From Leifsonia xyli subsp. xyli str. CTCB07 (GTDB lineage: Bacteria > Actinomycetota > Actinomycetes > Actinomycetales > Microbacteriaceae), in NCBI RefSeq assembly GCF_000007665.1, contig NC_006087.1, positions 1,860,001 to 1,924,000 on the forward strand: DNA of 64,000 bases, in the 5' to 3' direction. Made by a program: the position numbers and the translations under genes. The stretch's first letter is position 1; each line of letters starts with the position of its first letter. Shown here piece after piece: positions 17,407-27,953 of this stretch. Under the pieces are notes generated by a model. The model was given only the letters and a program-made list of their open reading frames with translations. It had not been told where the DNA came from and ran no database searches.

Positions 17407-18870
17407 GTGCTCGTCATCCTCGGATTCGCCATGATCCTGGTCTTCATGGCGCTCATCATGACCAAACGGCTGACGCCGATGGTCGCGCTCATCCTCGTGC
17501 CCACGGTCTTCGGCCTGTTCGCGGGCGCCGGCCTCGGGCTCGGCGACATGATCCTGGAAGCGCTGAAGAACCTCGCGCCGACAGCGGCGCTGCTCATGTT
17601 CGCGATCATGTTCTTCGGCATCATGATCGATGTCGGCCTGTTCGATCCGCTCATCCGATTCATCGTGCGCTTCCTCGGAGACGACCCGGCGAAGGTCGTG
17701 ATCGGCACAGCGCTGCTGTCGGGCGCCGTCTCACTCGACGGCGACGGCTCCACGACGTTCATCATCGTGACCTCGGCCATGCTGCCGATCTACCTGCGGC
17801 TCGGGATGAGCCCGGTGACCCTCACCTGCGTCGCCGGCCTAGTGAACGGCACGCTCAACATCGTCCCGTGGGGCGGACCGACCGCCCGCGCGGCGTCCGC
17901 GCTCAAGGTCTCCCCCACCGACATCTTCGTGCCCATGCTCCCCTCCCTCGCCATCGGCCTCGCCGTCGCATTCGCGCTGGTCTGGACGCTCGGTGTGCGC
18001 GAGCGGAACCGTCTCGGCGCTCTCACCCTCAGCGAACCGTTCCTGGCTGAGCGACCGCAGGAAGCCAAACGCTTCTCGCTGTTCCAGGGCAGGCGTCTCA
18101 CACGCGGCTCCCAGACCACCCCCGGCGCCCGGGCTTCCGTGGACACACGCGACGTGGTGGCGGTGCGCCCGGGCACCGCCCTGACCGACCCTGCCGACAC
18201 CGCGATGGCCGACACCGCGCTCGACCCTCAGCGAGCGACCCTCCGGCCACAGCTCGTCTGGGTGAACCTCGCGTTGACGCTCGTGGTCATGGTGCTGCTG
18301 GTGATCGACATCCTGCCGCTAGCCTACATCTTCATGGTCGGCGCGGCCTTGGCGCTCATGATCAACTTCCCCAAGCTCCGCAGCCAGGCCGACGAGATCG
18401 TCGCGCACGCACCGAGCATCGTCGGCGTGGTCTCGATGGTGCTGGCGGCCGGCGTCCTCGTCGGGGTGCTGAACGGCACGGGGATGGTCACTGCGATGGC
18501 GAAGTGGGTGGTCGAGATCGTGCCGCCGCCGCTCGGGCCATTCTTCGCCGTGATCACGGGACTGCTCAGCATCCCGATGACCTTCTTCATGTCGAACGAC
18601 GCTTTCTACTACGGCATCCTGCCCGTGCTGTCGGAGACCGCGGCCACCTACGGCATCAGCCCGGTCGAAATGGCGCGCGCTTCCATCATCGGCCAGCCGG
18701 TGCATCTGCAGAGTCCCCTCGTGCCCGCCATCCTGCTGCTGGTGTCGCTCGCAAACGTGAACCTCGGCGACCACCACAGGAAAGTGCTCTGGCGGGCGTT
18801 GCTGGTGGCGCTGACGATGCTGGTGGCGAGTGTCGTGCTGGGCGCGATCCCGTTCGGGTCGAGACTCTAG
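17407..18870 (+). CDS. CitMHS family citrate transporter
   Basis: 487 residues, about 12 membrane segments. The CitMHS family imports metal-citrate complexes with protons. Seen: LGFAMILVFMALIMTKRLTP, SLDGDGSTTFIIVTSAMLPI, NGTLNIVPWGGPTARA, a long hydrophilic middle loop (about 205-285), and the C-terminal repeat FFMSNDAFYYGILPVL, QSPLVPAILLLVSL. Start GTG 17407 is favoured by AAGGAG five bases before it; the frame itself is open from 17326. It diverges from the CitA/CitB-type genes that likely control it. Confidence 0.9.
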   Translation: MLVILGFAMILVFMALIMTKRLTPMVALILVPTVFGLFAGAGLGLGDMILEALKNLAPTAALLMFAIMFFGIMIDVGLFDPLIRFIVRFLGDDPAKVVIGTALLSGAVSLDGDGSTTFIIVTSAMLPIYLRLGMSPVTLTCVAGLVNGTLNIVPWGGPTARAASALKVSPTDIFVPMLPSLAIGLAVAFALVWTLGVRERNRLGALTLSEPFLAERPQEAKRFSLFQGRRLTRGSQTTPGARASVDTRDVVAVRPGTALTDPADTAMADTALDPQRATLRPQLVWVNLALTLVVMVLLVIDILPLAYIFMVGAALALMINFPKLRSQADEIVAHAPSIVGVVSMVLAAGVLVGVLNGTGMVTAMAKWVVEIVPPPLGPFFAVITGLLSIPMTFFMSNDAFYYGILPVLSETAATYGISPVEMARASIIGQPVHLQSPLVPAILLLVSLANVNLGDHHRKVLWRALLVALTMLVASVVLGAIPFGSRL

Positions 18871-18879
18871 AATCGAGCG

Positions 18880-19236
18880 ATGGCCGTTATCTCGCTGCTG
18901 GTCTTCGCCCTGTTCCTGGTGGCGTTGATCGATATCATCCTGCGCACCGGCGACCAGATCAGGCACCTGCCGAAGGTCGCCTGGATCGTCATCGTGATCC
19001 TGCTGCCCCTCATCGGCAGCGTCCTCTGGTTCGCGCTCGGGAGGGAACGCTCCGGGGCGCGCGCCCCGCGCCCCGCCCGGCGGAAGCGGACCGTGATCGT
19101 CCGCGAGTCCGCCCCGACGCCCGGCTCTCCCTCCACGGAAGAGCAGCTCGAAGCGCTGGAGCGTGAGATCGCCGACGACCGCATCCGGCAGCTGGAGGCC
19201 AAACTCCGGCAGCGCCGGGATGGCTCCCCGGAGTGA
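18880..19236 (+). CDS. PLDc_N domain small membrane protein
   Basis: 118 residues: two membrane segments (about 3-20 and 34-52) enclosing RTGDQIRHLPKVAW, then WFALGRERS, the pattern of the phospholipase D-nuclease N-terminal (PLDc_N) family, followed by an Arg-rich stretch and a C-terminal helix, probably coiled (EEQLEALEREIADDRIRQLE). No catalytic HKD motif, so it is a membrane protein of unknown role common in actinobacteria. Nine bases after the transporter stop. Confidence 0.8.
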   Translation: MAVISLLVFALFLVALIDIILRTGDQIRHLPKVAWIVIVILLPLIGSVLWFALGRERSGARAPRPARRKRTVIVRESAPTPGSPSTEEQLEALEREIADDRIRQLEAKLRQRRDGSPE

Positions 19237-19271
19237 TCCGGGCCGGGAAAGGACTGGGAAAGAAACGCGGA

Positions 19272-19343
19272 GCCGACTGCGGGGTTCGAACCCGCGACCG
19301 CTCGCTTACAAGGCGAGTGCTCTACCAGCTGAGCTAAGTCGGC
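19272..19343 (-). tRNA. tRNA-Thr (anticodon TGT)
   Basis: Minus strand folds as a full cloverleaf: acceptor GCCGACT/AGTCGGC, D-arm GCTC..GAGC, anticodon stem CTCGC/GCGAG with loop CTTGTAA (anticodon TGT), T-arm GCGGG TTCGAAC CCCGC. No CCA is encoded. A T-rich run follows. Confidence 0.97.
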
Positions 19344-19390
19344 AACGACGGCGATGCGTCGGAGACTATTCTAGGGGACGGCCGCCGGCC

Positions 19391-20281
19391 TCAGCCCGCA
19401 GACGGCTTCGGCGTGGCTGTGGTGTACTCGTCGCCCTGCGCCTGCAGCACGAACGCCTTGAAGTCGGACGCGCTCGTGAGCGATCCGGTGTACGGTTTGC
19501 CGTTGACGAGCACGAGCAGCGCGTTCGTCATCTTCTTGACGTCGGAGTTCGGGATGGGCCCGCTCAGCGCGCGATCGCTCGCCTTGCCGACCCAGGTCTT
19601 GAAGCGGCCCTCATCGACGCAGGAGTCCACATCCGCGACCGGCTTGGCCCCGGCGGACTCCGCGCGCTTCTTCAGCGCATCGTCGCTGAGACCGCCCCCC
19701 CCCTCCTTGGGCTGGTCGGCGAAGAGGGATTCGTTGAAACGCCAGAACACATACGGGTCGTAGTTCGCCACGCACGCGGCGGCGTTCGCGGCGCGCAGGG
19801 AATAGCGGGTTCCGGCCGATTGACTGGTGTAGATGGCGACAGGATGCAGCTCCACCGTGACCGCGCCATCTTTGACGAGCGGCTCCAGCTGCGCCAGGTT
19901 CGTGCGCTGGAACTGGCCGCAGAGCATGCAGAGGTAGTCGGAGTAGATGCGGATGTCCACCGTGCTGCCGGCGGGGGCCGGTTTGCTCGCGATCGGCTTC
20001 GCATCGGCGGCGAGAGCGGGCGTCGTCTTCGCCGTGAGACCGGCTCCGATGACGATGCCGTCGCTGGCCATGTTCTTGGGGCCGGGAACCGTCGGCCGAA
20101 TGGCGGAGACGATGACGACGGCGACGATGGCCGCGATCGCGAGCACGCCGACCACGATGCCTCCGGAGAGGAGTGCCCTGTTGCGGCGGTCCTTGCGCTG
20201 CTGAGTGCTGCGCAGCTGGCGGGCTTTGTCCCGGGCGGCCGCGCGGACGTCGCCGCTGCGGCTCTCGTCGGGATCGATCAT
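19391..20281 (-). CDS. Membrane-anchored DsbA/thioredoxin-fold protein
   Basis: 296 residues: basic cytoplasmic N-terminus, membrane segment at about 37-62, then an extracytoplasmic DsbA-like domain (Thioredoxin_4) with the redox pair C118-M-L-C121 in IYSDYLCMLCGQF, VELHPVAIY, ANYDPYVFWRFNESLF, and LVLVNGKPYTGSL with the cis-proline-like region. Two further cysteines (AACVAN, DSCVDEG) may form a structural bond. It probably makes or isomerises disulfides in exported proteins. ATG at 20281 selected; upstream sequence is not conserved-looking. Confidence 0.88.
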   Translation of the reverse strand: MIDPDESRSGDVRAAARDKARQLRSTQQRKDRRNRALLSGGIVVGVLAIAAIVAVVIVSAIRPTVPGPKNMASDGIVIGAGLTAKTTPALAADAKPIASKPAPAGSTVDIRIYSDYLCMLCGQFQRTNLAQLEPLVKDGAVTVELHPVAIYTSQSAGTRYSLRAANAAACVANYDPYVFWRFNESLFADQPKEGGGGLSDDALKKRAESAGAKPVADVDSCVDEGRFKTWVGKASDRALSGPIPNSDVKKMTNALLVLVNGKPYTGSLTSASDFKAFVLQAQGDEYTTATPKPSAG

Positions 20282-20557
20282 GGTTGTCACTCTCGGGGTA
20301 GGGGTCTCGCCGGGCTGCGCGGGGGACGCAGGTCCTTCGGATGCGTGTGTACACGCAACCGGTCGATCGTAATCCGGCAGTCTGGGAATAGACCAGACAC
20401 CCCCGGCCCCCGGCCCGGCTCCGGTCTGGTCGAAGCACGCTTCGGAATGCCCTACTATGGGGCGTGGCGACGGCGCCCGATTTGGACGAAACGCCACATC
20501 ATCCATCACTACGGATCGTCCGGCACGTACCTGCCGGTGAAGGAGAACACGAGAACT

Positions 20558-21652
<1,095 letters not shown>

Positions 21653-21672
21653 TCTCCGAGGAGCGAACCCTC

Positions 21673-21707
21673 ACTCTGCCGCAATCCGGATCGGGCTGCG
21701 GCAGAGT
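21673..21707 (+). terminator. Terminator of ABC ATPase gene
   Basis: Perfect 11-bp stem ACTCTGCCGCA/TGCGGCAGAGT with a 13-base loop, 21 bases after the stop and followed by GCTTTCC. Confidence 0.75.
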
Positions 21708-21732
21708 GCTTTCCACGACCAGGAGGACCCTG

Positions 21733-23034
21733 ATGGCCGGATCTGTCAACATCACCGCGGCGACGGTCGACCCCGCGCTCCTCGACCTGCCGTGGAACAT
21801 CCCCTTGGCGGCGTGGTCGAACGAGCACATCGCCCTGCTGCCGAAAGGCATCAGCAGGCACCTCGTCCGGTTCGCGAACCTCTCGGGCTACGTCATCGCC
21901 ATCAAAGAGACGACCGCGGAGATGGCCCAGCGCGAGTACGACATGCTCCGCACGCTGCAGCGTCTCGACATCCCCTGCGTAGACCCGGTGGCGGTGATCA
22001 AGAACCGCACCGACGACGACGACGACCCGTTGAATGCCGCTCTGGTCACCCGCCACCTCAAGTTCTCGCTCCCCTACCGCGCCCTCTTCTCGCAGACCCT
22101 GCGCCCGGACACCGCGACGCGCCTGGTGGACGCTCTCGCCGTGCTGCTGGTGCGCCTCCACATCGTCGGCTTCTTCTGGGGCGATGTCTCCCTCTCGAAC
22201 ACGCTCTTCCGCCGCGATGCGGGCGCTTTCGCCGCCTACCTCGTGGACGCCGAGACCGGTCAGCTCTACGACGGCGGCCTCTCGAACGGCCAGCGCGAGA
22301 ACGATCTGGAGATCGCCCGGGTGAACATCGCCGGCGAGCTGATGGACCTCGAAGCCGGCGGCCGCGTCGACGAAGAGCTCGACCCGATCAAAGTCTCGAA
22401 CGGCATCGTGGCCGCCTACCGGTCCCTCTGGAAAGAGCTGACCGGCAGCGAGTCGTTCTCCTCCTCCGAGCGCTGGCGCATCAGCCAGCGAGTCGAACGG
22501 CTCAACGAGCTCGGTTTCGACATCGAAGAGCTCGCGATCAAAACCTCCGACGAGGGCACGACCGTGCGCATCCAGCCGAAGGTCGTGGACGCCGGCCACC
22601 ACTCTCGCCGGCTGCTGCGCCTCACTGGTCTGGACACCGGCGAGAACCAGGCCCGCCGCCTGCTGAACGACCTAGATTCGTACTCCGCGACCCTCGGGAA
22701 AGTGAGGCTGGACGAAGAGGCGATGGCCCATGAGTGGCTGATGCGCGTCTTCGAGCCGATCGTGCGCGCCATCCCGGCCGAGCTGAAGGGCAAGCTGGAA
22801 CCGGCCGAGGTCTTCCACCAGCTGCTCGAGCACCGCTGGTTCATCTCACAGGCGGAGGGCCGGGATGTTCCTCTCGCCGAAGCCCTGGCATCGTACATCA
22901 ACGACATCCTGCGCCACCGCCGCGACGAGGCAACCGTGGTCGGCCCAGCGACGGAGTCTCTGAGCATTCCGGCCGTCCGCCGCGCAGCCGGCCTCGACGA
23001 TGACGACGAGACCGACTGGCGCGCGAAAGTGTGA
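21733..23034 (+). CDS. DUF4032 kinase-like protein
   Basis: 433 residues with the fold of lipopolysaccharide-kinase-like proteins fused to DUF4032. Kinase-like elements: VIAIKETTAEMAQREYDMLR (lysine and glutamate), VDALAVLLVRLHIVGFFWGD followed by VSLSNTLF (HxD-like loop replaced by WGDVSLSN) and YLVDAETGQL (metal-binding D). The DUF4032 part spans about 230-400. Conserved in actinobacteria, no established substrate. AGGAGG seven bases before the ATG sets the start. It stands alone between the terminator and a convergent lipoprotein gene. Confidence 0.85.
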   Translation: MAGSVNITAATVDPALLDLPWNIPLAAWSNEHIALLPKGISRHLVRFANLSGYVIAIKETTAEMAQREYDMLRTLQRLDIPCVDPVAVIKNRTDDDDDPLNAALVTRHLKFSLPYRALFSQTLRPDTATRLVDALAVLLVRLHIVGFFWGDVSLSNTLFRRDAGAFAAYLVDAETGQLYDGGLSNGQRENDLEIARVNIAGELMDLEAGGRVDEELDPIKVSNGIVAAYRSLWKELTGSESFSSSERWRISQRVERLNELGFDIEELAIKTSDEGTTVRIQPKVVDAGHHSRRLLRLTGLDTGENQARRLLNDLDSYSATLGKVRLDEEAMAHEWLMRVFEPIVRAIPAELKGKLEPAEVFHQLLEHRWFISQAEGRDVPLAEALASYINDILRHRRDEATVVGPATESLSIPAVRRAAGLDDDDETDWRAKV

Positions 23035-23046
23035 CACCTGGCGGGC

Positions 23047-23592
23047 TCAGCCGGCGATGGCGGAGGCTCCGGCCGCGGCGCACACAGCGTCGGCGTCGCC
23101 CGACGGCGCGCCGCTCACGCCGATGCCGGCGATGGACGACTCTCCGGATTTGAAGGTCACACCGCCGGGGAGGAAGAGCGTGCCCGGCAGGTCGCGGAAG
23201 CCCGGCCCGGTGCCGCTGGCGCGCTCCACGAGCGCGGCCGTGTCGGCGCCGAACGCAGCCGAGGTGTACGCCTTCTGCTTCGAGGCCTCGATCGTGTGCT
23301 CGGCCGCGCCGTTGCCGCGGACGAACGCCTGCAACTGGCCGAAGCGGTCGACGACCGAGACGCTCACGAAGCCGAAGCCGTCCTTCTTGCACTGCTCCAG
23401 CGCGACAGCGGCGGCTTTCTGCGCTGCTGTGTCCGACAGGCGCGGCATCTGGATGACCTCCTTCTCAGCGACGACCGCGGCGCTGTTCGCGGTCGCGGGA
23501 GCGGAGGAGGGCGCGGACCCTGCACTGCACCCGGCCAGGAGCAGCGCTCCGGCAGCGGCTGCGGTGACGAGGACGACGGGACGGATTTTCAT
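23047..23592 (-). CDS. GlcG/HbpS-like heme-binding lipoprotein
   Basis: 181 residues. Signal peptide with lipobox LLAGC, then a GlcG/HbpS domain: VALEQCKKDGFGFVSVSVVD, FGQLQAFVRGNGA, SKQKAYTSAAFGADTAAL, LPGTLFLPGGVTF, SSIAGIGVSGAPSGDADA. Streptomyces HbpS binds heme and modulates the SenS/SenR two-component system. Here a two-component system starts divergently 135 bases away, which makes a sensor-accessory role conceivable. The ATG at 23592 gives the proper lipoprotein leader. Confidence 0.85.
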   Translation of the reverse strand: MKIRPVVLVTAAAAGALLLAGCSAGSAPSSAPATANSAAVVAEKEVIQMPRLSDTAAQKAAAVALEQCKKDGFGFVSVSVVDRFGQLQAFVRGNGAAEHTIEASKQKAYTSAAFGADTAALVERASGTGPGFRDLPGTLFLPGGVTFKSGESSIAGIGVSGAPSGDADAVCAAAGASAIAG

Positions 23593-23726
23593 GGGGGTTC
23601 CTTTCGATGGGGACGCCCCCATCCTCTTTCGTCGCGGCAACGGGGCACATCGGGCATCCGGTCCGCCGTGAATCCACCGAATAGGGGATGCGCTGCCGGC
23701 ACCCGTCATTTATACTTATACATCAA

Positions 23727-24843
23727 ATGCCGATTTCTCCTCCTTCTCCGAAGATCTCCCGCGAGCTGACGCTGCTCGACCGCGTGAGCAGATTCGCGCT
23801 GCTGGTCCTGCTGACGATCTGCGCCGTGCGCTTCGCCGCGATCCCGGTCCACGCCGACCAGGCCGGCCCCGTGCTCACAGCGACCGGCCTGGTCGCGGCG
23901 CTGGCTCGACGTGGGCGCCTCTGTGGCGTGGATGCCCCTGGTCATGGTCGCCCCCTCGTTCGCCTGGTGCGCCATCCCACTGTTCGTGCTGCTCCACAAC
24001 GCCTTCTCGCGCGCCGCAGCGCTCGTGGCCGCCGCCGTGCTCACGATCACGGTGAGCGTGAGCGTCTATCTGCTCGCCGGCGCCTCCGACCTTGTGATGA
24101 TGTTCGGCCCGCTCGTCGCCGGCCTCCTCCTCAGCTTCGCGATGGACGCCCTGAACCGAGCCCTCGACGCCCGCCAGCGACTCGTGGACGAACTGGTGAC
24201 CGCCCAGGACAGACTCGCTCGCACCGAGCGGGAGGCCGGCACGCTGGCCGAGCGGCACCGGCTGGCGGCCGAGATCCACGACACCGTCGTCCAGGGTGCG
24301 GCGAGCGCCCTCCTGCTGCTGGAGGCCGCCGAGCAGACCTGGTCGGATCGGGACGCCGCGCGCGTCTCCATCGCCTCGGCCGAGCAGACCCTGCGGAACA
24401 ACCTCGCCGAGACGCGCCGCCTGGTACACCGGCTCGCGAGCGACTCGCTCACCGGGACCCTCTTCGAGGCCGTCGAGACGGTGGCTGGGGACGCCGGCGG
24501 CCGGGCCACGTTCATCGGAGAGCCGGTCCCGCTGCCACCGGAGACGGAGCACGCGCTGCTGCGCGTCGTGCAGGGCGCCGTCGCGAACGCACAGCGTCAC
24601 GCCGACGCGGACCGCATCATCGTCACACTCACCTATTACGAGCACTCCATCAGCGTGGACATCGCCGACGACGGCCGCGGCTTCGACCCCAAGGCCGTGC
24701 CCGCCCCCGGCCCGGAGGGCGGCTACGGCCTGCGTGCGATGCGCCTGCGCGTCGAGAAGCTCGGCGGCCGCTTGGTCGTGGAATCCGAGCCCGGCGCCGG
24801 GACCGTGGTCGCCGGGCACCTCCCGCGGGTGGTCGCCTCGTGA
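23727..24843 (+). pseudogene. NarL-class sensor histidine kinase, frameshifted
   Basis: The start (MPISPPSPKISRELTLLDRV, membrane segment FALLVLLTICAVRF) is in one frame; from about 23900 the sequence WLDVGASVAWMPLVMVAPSF and the rest are in another, and part of the first membrane domain seems missing. The remainder is complete: four membrane segments, HisKA_3 with EIHDTVVQGAASALLLLEAA, and HATPase NAQRHADADRII, DDGRGF, GYGLRAMRLRVEKLGG. Its stop overlaps the regulator's GTG. If the frameshift is real, an internal GTG (23911) could still start a shortened kinase, so loss of function is likely but not certain. Confidence 0.7.
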
Positions 24844-25463
24844 TCCGCATCGTGCTCGTGGACGACCACCCTATCCTCCGGCACGGGATGCGCACGCTGC
24901 TCGACACGCAGGAGGACTTCGAGGTGGTCGGTGACTGCGGCGACCCCGAGGAGTACCGCCTCCTGCTGAAGAGCGCGCGCCCCGACATCGTCCTCATGGA
25001 CCTCGCACTCGGTGGGGACACCGACGGTGTCGCACTCACCGCGCACACGCGCGCGACAAGCCCGTCGACAGCCGTGCTGGTCTTCACGACCTACGACTCC
25101 GACGCCGACTTCGTGCGCTCGCTCGACGCCGGCGCGAGTGGCTACCTCCTCAAAGACAGCACCCCGGTGGAGCTGTTCGCCGCCATCCGCACCGCACGCG
25201 ACGGTGGGAGCGCACTCAGCCCCGCCGTCGCCTCCCGCCTCATGGACAGGATGCGCGCGCCGCAGGAATCGCTCACCCCGCGCGAGATCGAGGTGCTGGC
25301 TCTCCTCGCCACCGGGCGCACCAACCGTCAGGTCGGCGAGCGGCTCTTCGTCAGCGAGACGACCGTCAAGACGCACGTCAACCACATCTTCACGAAGCTC
25401 GGCGTCGACACGCGCGCCGCCGCCGTCTCCCGGGCGATGAAAGAGGGCCTGATCCGGCTGTGA
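24840..25463 (+). CDS. NarL/LuxR-family response regulator
   Basis: 207 residues: receiver domain (VLVDDHPILRHGM, phospho-acceptor D54 in IVLMDLAL, T and K positions in VFTTYDS and YLLKDS) and LuxR-type helix-turn-helix (LTPREIEVLALLATGRTNRQ, VSETTVKTHVNHIFTKLGV). GTG start overlaps the kinase stop by four bases (GTGA). The intact SenS/SenR-like pairing with the divergent GlcG-like lipoprotein is suggestive. It ends 39 bases before the convergent rlmB. Confidence 0.92.
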   Translation: MIRIVLVDDHPILRHGMRTLLDTQEDFEVVGDCGDPEEYRLLLKSARPDIVLMDLALGGDTDGVALTAHTRATSPSTAVLVFTTYDSDADFVRSLDAGASGYLLKDSTPVELFAAIRTARDGGSALSPAVASRLMDRMRAPQESLTPREIEVLALLATGRTNRQVGERLFVSETTVKTHVNHIFTKLGVDTRAAAVSRAMKEGLIRL

Positions 25464-25502
25464 CCCGCGGAGAGCCCTCTGGCCGGAGCGCCCGCGGCTG
25501 GA

Positions 25503-26513
25503 TCACCGTGGCTGGGCCTGCGCCCGCAGCTTCGCGATCTCGTAGAGCGTGACGCTCGCGGCGATGCCCGCGTTGAGCGACTCGGTCGTGGCAGCGATCG
25601 GGATGGACACCACAGCGTCGCACGTCTCGGCGACGAGCCGCGAGATGCCCTTGCCCTCGCTGCCGACCACAATCACGACAGGCCGGTCTGCGAACGACAG
25701 GCCGGGTAGCGGCGTGTCGCCACCACCGTCGAGCCCGAGGACGAACACCCCTGCCTGCTTGAACGCTTTGAGCGTCTGCGTCAGGTTGGAGGCCATCGCG
25801 ACGGGGGTGCGAGCGGCGGCGCCGGCCGAGGTTTTCCAGGCCGAGGCCGTCATCCCGGCCGAACGGCGCTGCGGGACGATGACGCCCTGCCCGCCGAACG
25901 CCGCGGTCGAGCGGATGATCGCACCGAGGTTGCGCGGGTCGGTGATCCCGTCGAGCGCGACGAACAGCGGTGTCTCGCCGTTCCGCAGCGTCCGGTCGAG
26001 CAGTTCGCCCGGGTGTACGTACTCGTACGGCGGGACCTTGAGTGCGACGCCTTGATGCACCGCATCCCGGCCGGCGAGCCGGTCGAGCTCCGGCCGCATG
26101 ATCTCGAGCACCGGGATGGCGCGACCGGTCGCAAGGGAGAGGATCTCCTTCACCCGATCGTCCAGCTCCACCCGCGCAGCGATGTACAGAGTCGTGCCCG
26201 GGATGCGCGCCCGCAGGGCTTCCAGCACGGAGTTGCGCCCGGTCACGATCTCCGATTCGTCGCCGGTCTTGGCCCGTCGGGAGGCGCCGTACGCGCCGCG
26301 CGGTGCGGCATCGTGTCCAGTGCCGCGTTTGGCGGCCGCACGCTCGCGCAGCACTTTGTTCTTGTGGGCGACGTGATACTCGCGATCCTCTGCCTTCGGC
26401 GTCGGGCCTTTGCCCTCCAGCGCCTTGCGCCCGTGTCCGCCGGTACCGGTCTGGGCCCCCTTCTTGGTCTTCCTCACGGCCCCGGCCCGGGGCTTGCCAC
26501 CCGAGTTCTTCAT
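25503..26513 (-). CDS. rlmB: 23S rRNA (guanosine-2'-O)-methyltransferase RlmB
   Basis: 336 residues. SpoU/TrmH-type methyltransferase of 23S rRNA. A long basic Lys/Arg/Gly-rich N-terminal tail (about 1-85) typical of actinobacterial versions, then the substrate-binding domain ([20 protein letters not shown]) and the SPOUT knot: motif 1 [20 protein letters not shown], motif 2 [15 protein letters not shown], motif 3 [22 protein letters not shown] at 26513 overlaps the cysS stop by four bases. Confidence 0.95.
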   Translation of the reverse strand: MKNSGGKPRAGAVRKTKKGAQTGTGGHGRKALEGKGPTPKAEDREYHVAHKNKVLRERAAAKRGTGHDAAPRGAYGASRRAKTGDESEIVTGRNSVLEALRARIPGTTLYIAARVELDDRVKEILSLATGRAIPVLEIMRPELDRLAGRDAVHQGVALKVPPYEYVHPGELLDRTLRNGETPLFVALDGITDPRNLGAIIRSTAAFGGQGVIVPQRRSAGMTASAWKTSAGAAARTPVAMASNLTQTLKAFKQAGVFVLGLDGGGDTPLPGLSFADRPVVIVVGSEGKGISRLVAETCDAVVSIPIAATTESLNAGIAASVTLYEIAKLRAQAQPR

Positions 26514-27949
26514 GCTTCGATGCTCCAATGACACCCCGTGGGGGTGTCTTCGATGGTGATTCCCGCTCCGGTGAGCTCCTCGCGGATGCGGTCGGCAGCA
26601 ACGAAATCGCGCACCTGCCTGGCTTCCTGCCGGTTGTGCAGCAACCTCTCGACCAGCGTCCCGAGCGCCTGCTCGGCGGCGGAGGAGCCGGTCTGGCGCC
26701 ACTGCGGCGACAGCGGATTGATACCGAGGACCTCTGTCATGGCGAACACCTGCCCCCGCGCGGCTGCGGCCGCCTCCAAGTCTTCCGCATCCAGTGCGGC
26801 GTTTCCTGAGCGCACGGTCTCGTGCAGCACCGCGAGCGCCTGCGGCACGGCGAGGTCGTCGTCCATCGCCTCCGCGAACGCGATCGGCACGACCTCGGAG
26901 CCGCTGCCCGTGAACCGGGTCCCGGCGAGCCGGCGATCGACCCGCTCGAAGAAGCCGGCGATGCGCTCGAGCGCGGCCTCCGCCTCGCTGAGCGAGCCGT
27001 CGTGGTAGTCAATCGTCGATCGGTAGTGCGCCGAACCCAGGGAGTAGCGAACGGCCAGGGGCCGCGCTGCACCCAGCAACTCGGCCGCGGACACCGAGTT
27101 GCCGAGCGATTTGCTCATCTTCTGGCCGTTCACGTTCACGAGACCGTTGTGTACCCAGTAGTTCGCGAAGGAATCGCCCGCGGCAGCGGACTGAGCCAGC
27201 TCGTTCTCGTGGTGCGGGAAGCGCAGGTCGAGCCCACCGCCGTGGATGTCGAACCGCGGACCAAGGTACCGTCGCGACATCGCAGAGCACTCGATATGCC
27301 ATCCCGGACGGCCCTCGCCCCACGGTGACGGGAAGGCGGCCGAGTCCGGCTCGTCCGCCTTCCGCCCCTTCCAGAGGGCGAAGTCGCGTCCGTCGCGCTT
27401 GGCGCGCGGATCGGCGTCGGCAGCAGCCTCCATGCTGTCGGCGCTCTGCCGCGTGAGCTCGCCATAGGCCGGCCAGCTGCGCACATCGAAGTACACATCG
27501 CCCGATCCGTCGCCCGCCGCGTAGGCGTGCCCGCGTTCGATCAGCCGCTGGATGATCTCCTGCATCTGCGGGATGCTCGCCGTCGCCCGCGGCTCATAAG
27601 TCGGAGCCTGCACCCCCAGCGCGACGGAGGCGGCGGTGAACTCCCGCTCGAACCGGTAGGCCAGCGCCCACCACTGCTCGCTTCCGCCCTCGGCCTGCGC
27701 AGCCGCAGCATTGGCCAGGACCTTGTCGTCGATGTCCGTGACGTTGCGGACGAGCGTTACAGCCAGCCCGCGATACGTCAGCCACCTCCGCAGTTGGTCG
27801 TACACGAGAGCGGAGCGCAGATGCCCGATATGCGGCGACGCCTGCACCGTGGGACCGCACACGTACATCCCCACCTCGCCGGAACGGAGAGGGACGAAGT
27901 CGCGCAAGGCTCCGGCTTTCGTGTCGAACAGTCGCAGAGTCACGCCCAT
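26510..27949 (-). CDS. cysS: Cysteinyl-tRNA synthetase
   Basis: 479 residues, class I synthetase that charges tRNA-Cys. HIGH motif at residues 40-43 ([11 protein letters not shown]), zinc-site C31 in [15 protein letters not shown] with the zinc-binding cysteine and HHENELAQS, and KMSKSLGN. C-terminal DALR and tail domain complete. Part of the minus-strand run with rlmB and ispDF, an arrangement common in actinobacteria. Confidence 0.97.
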   Translation of the reverse strand: MGVTLRLFDTKAGALRDFVPLRSGEVGMYVCGPTVQASPHIGHLRSALVYDQLRRWLTYRGLAVTLVRNVTDIDDKVLANAAAAQAEGGSEQWWALAYRFEREFTAASVALGVQAPTYEPRATASIPQMQEIIQRLIERGHAYAAGDGSGDVYFDVRSWPAYGELTRQSADSMEAAADADPRAKRDGRDFALWKGRKADEPDSAAFPSPWGEGRPGWHIECSAMSRRYLGPRFDIHGGGLDLRFPHHENELAQSAAAGDSFANYWVHNGLVNVNGQKMSKSLGNSVSAAELLGAARPLAVRYSLGSAHYRSTIDYHDGSLSEAEAALERIAGFFERVDRRLAGTRFTGSGSEVVPIAFAEAMDDDLAVPQALAVLHETVRSGNAALDAEDLEAAAAARGQVFAMTEVLGINPLSPQWRQTGSSAAEQALGTLVERLLHNRQEARQVRDFVAADRIREELTGAGITIEDTPTGCHWSIEA

Positions 27950-27953
27950 AAGC

